A stretch of DNA of 64,000 bases from Adiantum capillus-veneris (taxonomy: Eukaryota; Streptophyta; Polypodiopsida; Polypodiales; Pteridaceae). The position numbers were made by a program, and so were the translations under genes. The DNA lies in the NCBI GenBank assembly GCA_014529385.2, contig CM043958.1, forward strand, positions 148,587,293 through 148,651,292, given 5' to 3'. Below are positions 24,049 to 33,875 of the stretch, piece by piece; position 1 is the first letter of the stretch; each line of letters opens with the position of its first letter. Under the pieces are notes generated by a model. That model made no database searches. It was given only the letters and a program-made list of their open reading frames with translations, and had not been told where the DNA came from.

Positions 24049-24170
24049 AATAGAGAGAGAAAGAGAGGAATAGAGAGATAGGGACAGAGGGAAAGAGAGA
24101 GTGATAGGAAGATAGAGGAAAAGAGGGGAAAGAGGGAGAGAGAGAAAGAAGTAAAGGAGATGAAAATTGG
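22971..24170. repeat. 1.2-kb GA-rich satellite-like block
   Basis: Almost entirely GA dinucleotides with interspersed TAGA, GGGA and AAAG variants, plus one short (CA)n at about 23682-23692. Long Ser/Leu/Phe ORFs on the - strand occur in all three frames and result from the composition. Phrases such as AAATGTTAGATAGAGAGAGA also occur on the left side of the 9.5-kb element (about 13452-13480). Confidence 0.95.
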
Positions 24171-24239
24171 GCTCCAAAGGGGTACTTGAGCAACCAGCAC
24201 CAAGATTACCTTCAAGGCAAGGATGCTTTGTTGAACGAA

Positions 24240-24540
24240 GGGCAGCTCATCCCCAAGCTTGGAGGGTGTAGGTAGAAGACAAGGGGTTCCACTTGTAAAA
24301 TGATGGTTTGTGTTTTGCAATAACGGGATGAAGCGGCTGCCTTAGTTTGTGAGGCCAATCCAGGACATGGTGGATATCCCTGGGGTCGCTCTTGTAGACG
24401 TACGCGAAGCCCGAAAAAGTGGTGCCCAAGTCCAAAGCCACCATGACCTTAGCCCAGACCTCCATGCCTCAATAGAAGATGTCGTCTATGTTTGGCTTCT
24501 CATCTCTGAGAGTGCTTGCTTTACATGGAGGCGCAGACAT
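24240..24540 (-). pseudogene. HSPA12-type Hsp70 gene fragment (5' end)
   Basis: Read on the - strand from the ATG at 24538-24540: MSAPPCKASTLRDEKPNIDD, a TGA stop at 24469-24471, then in the same frame VMVALDLGTTFSGFAYVYKS. The DLGTTFSGFAY segment is the phosphate-1 loop of the Hsp70/actin ATPase fold in the HSPA12-like form (G-T-T-F-S-G rather than the G-T-T-N/Y-S of classical Hsp70). HSPA12-like proteins are ATPases of unclear client range. After about 75 residues the frame shifts (LQAWG, then DELPFVQQSILAL in another frame) and the sequence runs into the GA block. Most of the ATPase domain is missing, so this is a fragment. Confidence 0.65.
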
Positions 24541-24603
24541 GACTCTGGGATGGAGCTTCCGCTTCGTAGTTCAATTGCATAACCAAGAAGGGGAGAGCGA
24601 GAG

Positions 24604-24608
<5 letters not shown>

Positions 24609-24675
<67 letters not shown>
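24609..24675. repeat. (GA)n microsatellite
   Basis: Pure GA run directly upstream of the HSPA12-like fragment. Confidence 0.95.
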
Positions 24676-24676
<1 letters not shown>

Positions 24677-24712
24677 CAGTGAGAGAAATAGAATTACTTA
24701 TTGCATTACATT

Positions 24713-25197
24713 AGAATTGCAATGTTACGATCAATTGATCACTTAGACGTTGAATCTAGGTGCAGCCAACACAAAACGATGGCTACATTTACAACCTTAA
24801 CATATATATGTGTCTACATATATATCTGTTTATGCATGTATGTAGGCACTAAGTATGGGAGCATAGCACCTGAAGATTAGACGCTTCCTCTTGGGTATAA
24901 TCCTTTTTTAATTGTGACATTGCGGTCATTGATCCACTCATGCATGGATTACCACAATGTACCTTTGGTTTTACCATGGTTGAGACTGCGATGATATCTA
25001 AAGAGGTGCAGTTGACCTTTGGCGCTACTAGCATCTACTTAGGTCTACTAGTATGTATATGTATCTACGTGTTTGTGTACTAATATATATATATATATAT
25101 ATATCCTTTGGGAGAGAATTGTAATGTTACAATCAATTGATCACTTAGACATTGAATCTAGGTACAACCAACACAAAACAATGGCTACTTTACAACC

Positions 25198-25232
<35 letters not shown>

Positions 25233-25535
25233 GTGTGTGTGTGTGTGTGTGTGTGTGTACGTACATATGTATTTATTTATGCATGTACGTAGGCACTAAG
25301 TACGGGAGTATAGCATCCGAAGGTTAGACTCTTCCTCTTCGGTATAGTCCTTTTTAATCATGGTGTTGCGGTCATTGATCCACTCATGCATGGATTACCG
25401 CAACATATCTTTGGTTTTACCACGGTTGAGACTGCGATGATATCTAAAGAGGTGAAGTTGACCTTTGGTACTACTAGCCTCTACTTAGGTCTACTAGTAT
25501 GTATGTGTATCTACGTATTTGTGTGCTAATATACT
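24713..25535. repeat. Tandem duplication of a ~400-bp unit
   Basis: 24713-25095 is repeated at about 25115-25535. Shared landmarks are AATGTTAC(G/A)ATCAATTGATCA, CATTGATCCACTCATGCATG, GAGACTGCGATGATATCTAA and TACTAGTATGTAT. The copies differ by scattered substitutions and by the length of internal (TA)n and (TG)n runs (25083-25104, 25200-25258). No gene is visible within the unit. Confidence 0.85.
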
Positions 25536-25603
25536 TGTGTACATATTTATATATGAGTGAGTAGGGTGGAAAGCTTAATCTTATAGTGCTCTTTGTAATG
25601 TAG

Positions 25604-27671
25604 ATGTCAGACGAGAGACTAACTGGTGAGGAGCAGCCAATTGGCTCTTCTTTTGGTTGGTCCATATCTCAGTGGGCTCTCACCCGGGGTGGACATCGCC
25701 TCCAGTGGACCCGAGTCTTGAGTCGGTGAGAACAAGCAAAGAAATAAATAATGTTTCTATGTAGTTAACACTAAACCATGAGTGTCATAGGTTTTTCTTT
25801 GGTTATTTGCAGGCATGGCCATCATACACCTACCCTTCTCAGATTCCTCCATCGGTCGTAGATCCTGACTTACAGCGGGCTATCTCTTTACGAGAGCAGT
25901 ACCTCCGTTCGACAGAGGATTTGTTTGGCCGCTACACTCCGTAGCAGCTTGCGACCTATGGCATTTCTCCGCACACTACACCATGGGGCAGTCAGGGAGG
26001 GACTCCTTACCTACAGAGCCTCACACCGATGGCACCTCCCTCTACTCTCCCTTCCTATCATCTTACTCCTATTCCATCGCAGGGTCCTACTCCCCTTGCA
26101 TTGCAGGGTCCTACTCCCATGGCATCACTAGGTCCTACCCCACTCCATTCCACTTTGGCTTCGCCAGAACATCGTCGACGGACTTCCTCTGGCAGTGCCC
26201 GTCGACGCTCGTCTCAGGGCAGCAAGCGCTGTGAGAGATGAAGCGGTGGTGGATCTTGTAGTTTTGCATGTTTTGGTAGTGGTGGGGGAACGGAGTTCCT
26301 ACTTTTAGAGTGTGTCGCCCCTGACACAGAGGATGAGGATATTGACGCACCCATGCCAGACATGCATGGGTGCTATTACAGGGTTAAATATGGCAGGGAG
26401 GTGGATTTCGGCACAGCACAGGGCAGGGCATTTCTACCCATCTACAAATTCCTATACATTCAACGTATAAGTATTGTTTTATAAAGTTTAGAGACCAACT
26501 GTCCGATCATGCACGGTACATTGAGAACGCTCTGTTAGCTAGATTTCCAAACGTTTTTCACAGCAATGGTTGGAGGGCTACATAAAGATATTTCTAAAAA
26601 ACAAGCAGTCCAGTCTGCGCGCAACAGCCAACCAGGTCATAGATCTAGATAGGAGTTACCGCGGTGGCAACATGACAGACGCTCAATGGGAGTGGGCAAT
26701 TCAAGAGAAGAGCGATCAAGCTAGGGGCGACGGGCTCATCATACAGACAACAATGCGAGGCCTATGCAAGACAAACTCCCATGCACTATGACTCAAGAGG
26801 CAAGGGAGCTTGGAAGGATAAATATGTAAGATTATTTGAATTATAACGTTGATTGGTGATTATAAAGATTGTAGTTGATGATTTGGTATTGTTATTGCTA
26901 ACTTAGGAAAATCACTCTCTCTCGACCAACCAGAGAGATGGTTCAGTATCGGGAGCAACATACAGAATTTTGATACTTGGCGATGATTGTTTGAAAACAA
27001 CCACATCTCTCGCGAGCAATATGACGTGGCGGTTGGACTACTACAAGCAGTAAGTTTAAACAAGTAATTTTGTATCAATTGTTTTGAGCTATGGATAATT
27101 GTTTAATTTGGTTTGGATTTATGTACAATCAAACTAATCCAACATACGTGCCTCTGGACGACGACGAGATAGAGGAGGATTAGATAGAAAAATGTTTTGT
27201 TAAAACATTCGTAAAGTCCCAATGTGGCACAATGTATATACAACTATTTACTTTTTATTGTAACTTTTTTAAATAGTTGATCTTCTACATTTTTAATTGT
27301 CAAGGTAAAGTAAATTCAATTTCAATTCTTTGGTATTTTTTATACTCTTCCAAAAAACCATTGATGTTTCATTGTTTTATGCAGGTCAAAAATAAAGGTG
27401 CTCATTTGGGCCATCCAAATTTGGGTGGCCCAAATGAGCACCTTTATTTTTGAATTGGCGTGTAGCGGCAATAAGCACGCGAATAATAGCGGCAAAGGTT
27501 GCGGTAATAGCAGCGGGTTTATTGCCGCGACTACTATCGCGCTTATTGCTGAGAAACCACTACCGCGTTCATAGCCGCGGTTATTGCTGCTCCCGCAAAT
27601 TTTTTCTCTCTCCTTTTTCCTTTGTTTTTCTGTGGCAATGTTAGCGGTTATAGACAACTCCTCTTATAGTG
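25604..27671 (+). pseudogene. Accessory (ORF2-type) gene and 3' end of a CACTATAAGAGG transposon, copy 2
   Basis: The ATG at 25604 follows a plausible AG acceptor, giving MSDERLTGEEQPIGSSFGW. A second exon starts after TTATTTGCAG near 25814. The C-terminal domain (YRGGNMTDAQWEWAIQEKSD) matches the - strand copy at 11456-11686. Stops and frameshifts break the frame. The copy extends to a terminal CCTCTTATAGTG at 27660-27671, the inverse of CACTATAAGAGG, so this is the 3' end of a CACTA-like element. Subterminal repeats with GCGGTAATAGC or GCGGCAATA motifs lie just inside it. I found no matching left end, so the 5' part is lost or lies in unrecognised sequence. Confidence 0.6.
27386..27453. repeat. 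68-bp near-perfect palindrome inside copy 2
   Basis: The two 34-base arms pair from TCAAAAATAAAGGTGCTC to GAGCACCTTTATTTTTGA, with one mismatch near the centre. Copy 1 has a decayed version at 10855-10916, so the hairpin belongs to the family. Confidence 0.85.
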
Positions 27672-27789
27672 CATGATATCCTCCTCCTACCTTGGTTTTT
27701 AAATTTTTGTTACTCTTCCTCGCTTTTTAGAGTTTCAATGATGGGGCTATATAATTCATTGGCACATTGACAAGCTTCTTATCTGAAAA

Positions 27790-28345
27790 GTCGTCTATTG
27801 GAATGCACTGATTGCAGGATATTGCCAATAGGGCACGAGCAAGGCAAAAAGCTCAGGGCTATTTTTGGGAGATGAGAAGTGAGGGAATTTCTCCAGATGC
27901 AATCACCTATGCTTGCATTTTGAAGGCATGGCACTATGCAAGATGCTGATATGGGTCAAAATGTTCACATTGATATTGGCAGTCAGGGGTTGTTCAAAAA
28001 AAATGTTGTGCTTGGCATTGCCTTGGTCGACATGTATGCCAAATGTGGTGTACTTGGAAATCATAAAACTTTCTTTAGGAGCTTCCTCTCTTGAGTGTCG
28101 TCTCTTGGAGTGCATTGATTGCGGGGTATGCCCAACAGGGATAGGACTAGGAAGCTCTGAGCTATTTTTAGTAGATGCAAAAAAATGGCATCTCTGCAAA
28201 TGAGATCACATACACTGGCATCTTGAAGGAATTTGAAATTATGCAAGGCGTTGATATGGGAAAAGCAATTCACGATGATATTTCTAGTCAAGGAGTTGAA
28301 AAAAGATGTCGTGCTTGGAAATGCCTTGGTTGACATGGATGATAG
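27790..28345 (+). pseudogene. PPR protein gene remnant
   Basis: Frame-broken repeats on the + strand carry pentatricopeptide motifs: YWNALIAGY near 27805, a YACILKA region near 27910, VVLG-ALVDMYAKCG near 28005-28050, and a second round ending in DVVLGNALVDM near 28300-28335. PPR proteins bind organellar RNA and act in editing and splicing; ferns have very large families with this repeat order. Multiple frameshifts and stops make this non-coding. The outer CACTA element is inserted about 140 bp downstream. Confidence 0.65.
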
Positions 28346-28499
28346 AAATTCTAGCCCTTCAAAAGGACATTAACGACATGATGTGAGTTATTTAATGTCT
28401 ACTGAGTTAGGGTCTCATGTGTCATGGAACATGATCGTTTTGTGTAGTTTGTGGGCTTTCATGATCAAAAGGAGGGATTAGCATGCACTACAAGAGGTT

Positions 28500-28735
28500 G
28501 TGTGCACTTGTGACGCTGTTAGAGACAGAAATACGTACATTGGGTTTTTATATTCTCCGGCGTCGCTAACAGCGTCAATACGAGAACGTCGCTATAACGG
28601 TCTCTATACGTGTTTCTATATAGTGACACCTATAGTGATGATCATAGTGATGTTTACACGCCACCTATAGCAACATTTATAGCGACGCTGCAGAGCCTTA
28701 TATAGCGACGGTTATAGGGATGCCCGAGAGAAAAA
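28500..28735 (-). repeat. 3' subterminal repeats of the outer CACTA
   Basis: Many variants of TAGCGACG and CGTCGCTA in both orientations within 250 bp of the terminus. In CACTA elements such arrays are the binding sites of the accessory protein. Confidence 0.75.
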
Positions 28736-29189
28736 GAAATTGGTGGCAAGGCATTGAATTGGCCTACCACCCATCAACCATATTGAATGTTTCAATAATT
28801 GAGTAAACCTAAATGAATCCAAGATAAGCCCAGATTCACCTTTGAAAGAAAGTGCAAGCTTAGATATAGACCCAAAGTAGTCACCCACAAGACAATATAA
28901 CCATTAACTCCATCATCCATAGTATTGTTTGCAGAATAAGAATAAAGATACAAAACTGACAAAGGTAAATTGATGAAAGTAAATCAATGACAATTGTACA
29001 CATCATAGGCAAAATCACTTGATTGTTAAACTTTGCAAATGTAATAGTTACATCACCATTGTCATTATTGAAAAAGTATACATGGTTTTCAAAAAGACGT
29101 ATAAACGTCATCTCATGATACATATGCTATGACAAAAGGAAACTAATGCTATCTAGCTACGGCTAGACTGACGTCATCTAATTAAACGT

Positions 29190-30511
29190 CTCATCGCGTC
29201 TAAGCGGCGTATCTGTCGGATTTTCCAAAAAAAAAACAATAAGACAGCTTTTTGTAAGTATAAACATATAATTTATAAAACAATACAACAAATAGAAAAG
29301 AGTAAACCCTAATACTAACCATGCCGCCGCAAGAACTCAGAATGTCCATCAGAGCGGTTAAGCCCTTCCTGCCTGCGTACTCGCGCTCGTACGGTGTGGG
29401 GTCACGTCCTGTCATTGACCACTATCAAAACATACAAAGAATCCATTATGTTAGAATTTAAAAACCCCTAAACCCTAAACTATCAAACCTAAAGAGCAAT
29501 GCAAAAACACTTACAAAATCGGCCTCAAATGATGCCCACCGGTCGCTCGCCAAGTGGTGCGAGCTCCGTGCCTCTACTCGTGCTCTGGTTGCCTCCTTTT
29601 GTTGCTTCCACTTGTCGGGATTCTCGCACACTTCTTTCTTCGCATTCTTCCAATCTTCTTTGGCCAGCCAATCTGGTCTGTTCCACCCATGCTTAATTTC
29701 TTTTTGCACTTCGGAACGCTTGTGCTTGCAGTATTCGCACATTCGAACCTTCATCACGTCTTGATTGAAGCGGTCATCCCATGTTGGAACGGGAAACTCG
29801 TCATGAAGCATGCTGATGACTCTGTCTTTTAAATCACTTGGTACTTCACTCTAGGTGTTTAGTATGTAGTGTCTAAACACCTGAGAGCAAAGGCCACGCA
29901 TGCACGAGATTACCTTCTTGCCTTCATCATCCAAGATGATGTCGTCATTGAAGTCGATGGAGTAAGGCAAGCCCTCTCACCGGTGACGCGTGAACCTGGG
30001 TGTTCCGACAGGGGTCTAGCGGTGTGTCGACGGGGGTATGGACGTCAGGTGTCTCCACTGGAGTCTGGGCCCCGAAGTGAGGAGTGCCGACTAAAGTGAC
30101 TCCTGGAGGAGTAGCTAGTGGTGTGTAGCCGCTAGGAACGTCCATTAGTTGTGCAAAACCTGGTGTAGATGGCGATGCCATGGCTGATGTGGTGGTGGGC
30201 AAAGAAGGGGAGGGTAAAGAGCCTCATTGAACACGAGGCGGTGTCGAGGCATCAGCGGTGGCATCCCCACAACAACCGCCCCCGCCACCACTAGAGCGCC
30301 AGTGCTTAAACAAGTGTGAAGATCGTCTTGTTGACACGGAAGCTTCAGAGCGCGCTGAATGCTCCAAAACAGAGGGAGACGCTAAAGGAGTAGGAACACG
30401 CCATGGTGCACCAGAGCGATGATGCTCCACATACCACTGTCTCTGCTTGGGTGACAAAGAAGAATTTGTAAAAGCACTATGCTCCAGGTGCGATGGAAAC
30501 TGAAGCTGCAT
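29190..30511 (-). pseudogene. Accessory ORF2 gene of the outer CACTA
   Basis: Read on the - strand, it matches the inner element's 37877-39186. Pieces in order are LSPKQRQWYVEHHRSG and STRRSSHLFKHWRSSGGGGG (30224-30511), a Thr/Pro-rich stretch (29945-30202), then DEFPVPTWDDRFNQDV, RMCEYCKHKRSEVQKEIKHG and DRWASFEADF (29458-29811), and TGRDPTPYEREYAGRKGL (29200-29415). The introns are at the same places as in the inner copy. The charged C-terminal half is of the kind annotated in plants as En/Spm (Ptta) transposase-associated protein. Unlike the inner copy, it keeps the codon after PVPTWD (DRF instead of a stop). Confidence 0.7.
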
Positions 30512-30959
30512 CGCGAAGGTCTGCTCATAGAAGTTTCTTGTCCCACCACTAAATCTAATTGATCGGGTGAAAGAGACGCTGAGAAGCAGTAGTAGTGCTT
30601 CTTAGTGTCTCTTTCACTAGATCAACTAGATCTAGCGGTGGAACGAGCAGTATCTATATTGACAGACCAGCTTCGCGATTGCGGCTTCAATCTCCATCCC
30701 ACTCAGAGTGCAGTGCTCGTTGTCCCTGCTTGTGAGAACATACCTAGAGCATACGTACCTGGAGTGGACAAAGACCATTAAATACAATGACGCATATAGA
30801 CAGGAAATAGACAAAAAGCCACGTGAATACAATATACATTATAAAACGGAGCTAAATTGTTCAAATACAATATTTATGGCTTTAAGAGGTCTCTCTCTCA
30901 TCCTCCCAAATCTCAGCATAACTTCCTATATCTATATAGAGCTCTCCATTTAAACTATG

Positions 30960-31600
30960 TCCTCCGTTTCATTTTGTAGATCCTCTACATGCACCCCATA
31001 GAGAGTAGCAGCTTGATGCTCGTCTGGCACCACCTCAGTGGCTTCTGACTGAGCATCTTCTACGATCTCCTCCATTGATGCCACTCTGATTGGCACATGG
31101 TAACCTTCTTACGTCGGTGCACTACGAGGGGCTACCTCTATGACGTACCACAAAGAAGAAAGAAACTGCTCATCATCCATACATGTATCGGCTTCACTTT
31201 TCATATCATCATAGATAAGCCTTTTTGAATCCATGATCGTCTCAATCATTCCATCAATCACAGGCTCAAACGTTGCCTCATTGGGAATGTGTTCTACATG
31301 ATCATCTCCCGAGCTGTCAGAGGCTATATCTTGTGGCCTCACATATGCTTCATGACCAAAGCGCCTGCGAAAACGTCTATTGGGTTTGAAGATTGTTTCC
31401 TGTTGGCCAGCATCAGAGTCCGACGAGTTATAATTGGCAACAACTCGATCTATAATAGATGGATCGAACTTTCCAAATTCGCAAACGTGCTGCAAAGAAA
31501 CGCGTCTTGTTCGTCGCACAATATGCTTGCATTGATTACAAGGACATAAGATCCTCGTTGAGAGATAGGTGTTTCGGTTGGACGGCCCCACATCCTCGTC
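30960..31600 (-). pseudogene. TNP2 transposase remnant of the outer CACTA (both ends fused)
   Basis: The - strand frame begins GPSNRNTYLSTRILCPCNQ, matching the first exon of the inner TNP2 gene. It runs to KSEADT and then jumps to WYVIEVAPRSA, which in the inner element lies about 3 kb further on in the last exon. At the joint (about 31151-31183) there is a filler encoding CMDDEQFLSSL that resembles the start of the neighbouring ORF2 (MDDEEFISSL). All catalytic exons are gone. Confidence 0.8.
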
Positions 31601-31660
31601 ACTACTTATAATGAGGGTAAAAACCTTATAACGTGGACAACAAATTTAATCTTCTATTGG

Positions 31661-31661
<1 letters not shown>

Positions 31662-31731
<70 letters not shown>

Positions 31732-31732
31732 T
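31662..31732. repeat. (CT)n tract of the outer CACTA, insertion target of the inner element
   Basis: CT run ending CACTCTCT directly before the inner CACTA end. The run continues at 39814 after the insertion. The equivalent tract in the inner element is (GA)n at 33743-33812. Confidence 0.9.
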
Positions 31733-31749
31733 CACTACAAGAGGCTATT

Positions 31750-31860
31750 CATATTAGCGACGCTCACACAGCGACGCTCAAAAAAAAAAAAATCTCGGCG
31801 TTGCTATGAGCGTCGCAAATTTACAAGTAAATTTGCGACGCTCATAGCGACGCCGGCTGG
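31750..31860 (+). repeat. 5' subterminal repeats of the inner CACTA
   Basis: Repeated GCGACGCTCA and GAGCGTCGC units in both orientations, followed at 31884-31922 by a palindrome around CTCAGATCTCAGATCTGAG. The outer element has the equivalent at about 41540-41700. Confidence 0.7.
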
Positions 31861-31947
31861 CCTAAAAAAAATAACAGAGAGCGCCCAAAAACTCAGATCT
31901 CAGATCTGAGTTTTTCGGCGCCCTCAAGCAAGGAGCAAGTAACACTC

Positions 31948-31950
<3 letters not shown>

Positions 31951-32005
<55 letters not shown>

Positions 32006-32102
32006 CTCCACACACACACACACACACGAGGAGAGGAAGGAGAGCCAGGTATGCTCCTTCCCTCTCCTCACTCTCATGTTCCCTTCCCCTCTTTCTCTCT
32101 CC

Positions 32103-32145
<43 letters not shown>

Positions 32146-32400
32146 ATAGTGTTTTTGAGAGAGAGAGAGAGAGAGAGAAAGAGTACAAACATAAACAAAA
32201 ATGCACACACACATACATAAACAAAGAATGCACACACACATTGAGAGAGAGAGCATGCATAAACAAAAAACGCACACATTGAGAGAGGAAAAGAGAGAGA
32301 GAACATGCATAAACAAAAAACGCACACATTGAGAGAGAAAAAGAGAGAGAAAACATGCATAAACAAAAAAACGCACACACATTGAGAGAGAAAGAGAGAG
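31951..32400. repeat. Microsatellite array (CT, CA, GA) with a 55-bp repeat unit
   Basis: (CT)n at 31951-32000 and 32097-32120 and (CA)n at 32009-32027 and 32120-32145. A unit built on ACATGCATAAACAAAAAACG and CACACATTGAGAGAGA is repeated four times at about 32210-32395. Predicted proteins here are composition artefacts. Confidence 0.85.
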
Positions 32401-32639
32401 AAACTAATTTAACGTTGTAGGAAACTAATTAAAATTAAAAGACCTAAAGATCTAGCCGACGAGGAGTTGAACTCAAGACCTATTATTCAAGAGGGAAATG
32501 GCATAACCAATCTATCATACTTGGCATGGGTGATAGAAATGTTATACCATTTATCTCTTTTTATTGGCACACACATCCACACACGCGCACACACACAATA
32601 AGAAGAGAGTTATAACGTCGTAGGAAACTATCCTAAAAG

Positions 32640-33475
32640 ACGTTAAAGATTAGGTTAGATGTAGACTTACGTTAAATTAGATTTAGGTTTATTTAAGTTA
32701 AATTAGATTAGATTTAGGTTTATTTTTAGTTAGATTTACTTTTATTTATGCTAGATTTAGATTTACGTTATATTAGATTAGATTTAGGTCTCCATAGACT
32801 GCGATGCCTGCATGAAGCGGGTGAAGAAAGCCCTCAATGGAATATAGGGTATTGCTGCCTTCACTCATGGTGGGCTCCGTCGATCCAAAAGTACTGGTGA
32901 AATGTCTTCAGAAGATAGGGAAGAAGGTGGATCTTTAGGGCGGCAAGAGTCACTACATCCCCGACAATGACCATCTAGACAACCTCTAGTCATTCAACAG
33001 CAGCTTCAAAGTTAGTAACAAGAGCAAGAACGGTCCAAAGGGCCAATTGCTGTCGTCAGATGTGGATGGAGATGAGGCAGCGTCACCGCCGGAAGTTAAC
33101 TCTCACATCTTTAGTGATGAGAATGCCAACTCTTGCCGAGTTATGTGAAAAATTATGTGTTAAATCAGTTTTAAGGTTCTTATAATCCCTGTTAGTTTAG
33201 TTCTTTGTTTTTAATATAACATAATTTACGTTAGATTTAGATTTATGTTATATTATATTAGACTTAGGTTTATTTAGGTTTACCCACACACACACACACA
33301 CACACACAAGAAGAAGAGAGTTTTAACGTCGTAGGAAACTATCCCAAAAGACGTTAAAGATTAGGTTAGATGTAGACTTACGTTAAATTAGATTTAGGTT
33401 TATTTTTAGTTAGATTTACGTTTATTTAGATTTACGCTTATTTACGTTAGATCGAGTCCACGCAAGAATTACTTA
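32640..33475. repeat. TTAGATTTAGGTTTATTT-type minisatellite on both sides of the captured gene piece
   Basis: Irregular copies of GTTAGATTTAGGTTTATTTA occur at 32640-32790 and again at 33200-33455. The outer element has the same kind of array at about 40490-40700 in inverse orientation. Confidence 0.75.
32794..33148 (+). pseudogene. Captured HIPP gene piece (heavy-metal-associated isoprenylated plant protein)
   Basis: The + strand encodes CDACMKRVKKALNGI, the metal-binding C-X2-C start of an HMA domain. After a frame change it continues VDPKVLVKCLQKIGKKVDL, then GGKSHYIPDNDH, a linker, and NSHIFSDENANSCRVM before TGA at 33146-33148. CRVM is a CaaX prenylation box. HMA domain, linker, SDEN-type end and CaaX are the layout of plant HIPPs, membrane-attached metal-binding proteins. 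In-frame TAGs near 32846, 32936 and 32986 and the frameshift show decay. Upstream exon and promoter are absent, so this is a host-gene fragment captured by the transposon's 5' region. Confidence 0.75.
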
Positions 33476-33739
33476 CGGTTTAGGGTTTAGAGTTAGACGA
33501 ACAGTGAAAAGATCTACTGTGAAAAGATGTTAAGATGCTGTGAAGGGCTACAGCTAGTGAAGAGGCAAAGGGGTTTTGTCCACTACATGCAGTATCATGT
33601 AGACGTGGGTCTGTAGATTTCTTGTACCCACAAATATAGGTATTGACCAATAAAGAAGAGATTATAACCCGGTGGTTCTGATCTCCGTGCACCTCTAGAC
33701 CGAGGTGTGCCGGGATTGGACATGACTAGAGAATGTGAG

Positions 33740-33742
<3 letters not shown>

Positions 33743-33797
<55 letters not shown>

Positions 33798-33812
33798 AGA
33801 GAGAGAGAGATA
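33743..33812. repeat. (GA)n tract of the inner CACTA
   Basis: Lies just before the TNP2 gene, at the position equivalent to the insertion site in the outer element. Confidence 0.9.
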
Positions 33813-33875
33813 AGACGAAGAATGCCAATAGAATATTAAATTTTTTGTCCAGGTTATAAGATTATTATCCTCATT

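Noticed and set aside
22966-24320. Ser/Leu/Phe-rich reading frames of about 400 codons on the - strand
   Set aside because: They exist in all three frames of a GA/CT block and have no motif; they are composition artefacts.
31862-32382. Cys/Val/Phe- or Arg/Glu-rich frames in the CACTA 5' region
   Set aside because: They are translations of (CA)n, (CT)n and (GA)n runs in several frames at once.
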